Positions 63,809 through 64,000 of a stretch of 64,000 bases of DNA are shown here, piece after piece. Position 1 is the first letter of the stretch; every line of letters starts with the position of its first letter. The position numbers were made by a program, and so were the translations under genes. The stretch covers positions 3,534,001 to 3,598,000 of the forward strand of contig OZ255622.1 in assembly GCA_965276715.1 (NCBI GenBank). Direction: 5' to 3'. Origin of the DNA: CAXTPV01 sp965276715. GTDB lineage: Bacteria > Pseudomonadota > Alphaproteobacteria > Acetobacterales > Acetobacteraceae. The notes under the pieces are model-generated. The model worked only from the letters and a program-made list of their open reading frames with translations. It had not been told where the DNA came from and searched no databases.

Positions 63809-63861
63809 AAGGCTGGGCTCCGCCCAGACCCACAAGGGGCCGGCGGCCCCTTGACCCGGCC
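63809..63861. repeat. GC-rich double-hairpin intergenic repeat (copy 7)
   Basis: CTGGGCTCCGCCCAG then AAGGGGCCGGCGGCCCCTT, ending 14 bases before the next start codon. Confidence 0.85.
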
Positions 63862-63874
63862 TGGAGGAGCAAGC

Positions 63875-64000
63875 GTGAGCACAACCGTCGATCTGGCGCG
63901 CGCCCGGCCGCTTCGGACCGGCCGTTACAATGCGACCGCGCAGGCGCTGCACTGGGTGGTCGCTGTCCTGATGTTCGCCGTCATCATCCTCGCCTGGGTG
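63875..64000 (+). CDS. Cytochrome b561 (partial at right edge)
   Basis: 42 codons from GTG 63875, which has GGAGGAGC 6 bases upstream. RTGRYNATAQALHWVVAVLM (His haem ligand in helix 1) and FAVIILAWV are the start of a prokaryotic cytochrome b561. Inner-membrane di-haem electron carrier. Cut by the window end. Confidence 0.85.
   Translation, partial: MSTTVDLARARPLRTGRYNATAQALHWVVAVLMFAVIILAWV

Overview
The window is GC-rich (roughly 70% by eye) chromosomal DNA of an alphaproteobacterium, most likely an Acetobacteraceae/Rhodospirillales member. The evidence is gene order: gpmI-envC-ctpA-polysaccharide deacetylase-rppH, greA-carB-carA facing yqeY-dnaG-rpoD, and rpsF-rpsR-rplI. A family of GC-rich double-hairpin intergenic repeats (GGGCTCTGCCC / GGGGCCGGGCCCC cores) recurs seven times. 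I saw no rRNA, tRNA or CRISPR array.

Layout. 1-4024 (minus): MoxR ATPase, DUF58 and BatA/DUF4159 genes, cut at the left edge. 4205-6567: DUF1285, a Nudix CoA pyrophosphatase and cca. 6734-14019: an ABC exporter, an EmrA/EmrB-like efflux pair behind a palindromic operator, a Tat-exported GH5-like enzyme and a lipoprotein that may use an ATT start. 14101-19776 (minus): the cell-envelope cluster. 20037-21793: msrB, free-methionine-R-sulfoxide reductase, upp and dodecin, tightly overlapped.

21812-28024 is an accessory island with clearly lower GC around 22.3-26.3 kb. It carries a very large STAND-type ATPase with an Ig-like region and a C-terminal phosphoribosyltransferase-like domain (candidate anti-phage or conflict protein). 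Its 5' end is overlapped by a second open frame, which suggests a frameshift. The island also holds a small HTH/membrane-protein pair, a HigB2/HigA2 toxin-antitoxin with twin operators, a fragment that looks like a DNA methyltransferase start, and a truncated duplicate of the 5' end of the neighbouring MATE transporter gene.

28025-41850: MATE transporter, sugar epimerase-like protein, threonine dehydratase, greA, carB, carA, yqeY, dnaG, rpoD and an acetyltransferase. CarA carries an extra N-terminal helix-turn-helix domain, and two matching palindromes lie in the carA/yqeY divergent region, which raises the possibility of autoregulation.

41915-49336 is a second accessory stretch: PrlF/YhaV toxin-antitoxin with a palindromic operator, acetyltransferase, MmyB-type regulator and DUF302 genes, a stand-alone deaminase-fold protein followed by two long hairpins, a decayed MFS transporter with a hairpin-filled scar, two unassigned genes and a TonB-like protein. 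49518-53240: a K+ channel/RCK protein, a YdcF-like protein and a two-domain flavin monooxygenase-like enzyme. 53296-55395: HicAB with operator, a BKACE (DUF849) enzyme, a truncated DUF1349 gene and a degenerate higB with intact higA. 55514-64000: cardiolipin synthase-like enzyme, secreted beta-rich protein, ribosomal operon with a structured leader and terminator, cyclopropane-fatty-acid synthase overlapping a convergent glycosyltransferase, a PIG-V-like membrane protein, and the start of a cytochrome b561 cut at the right edge.

Four toxin-antitoxin loci, three decayed genes and the STAND-PRTase gene make the two accessory stretches the most informative parts.
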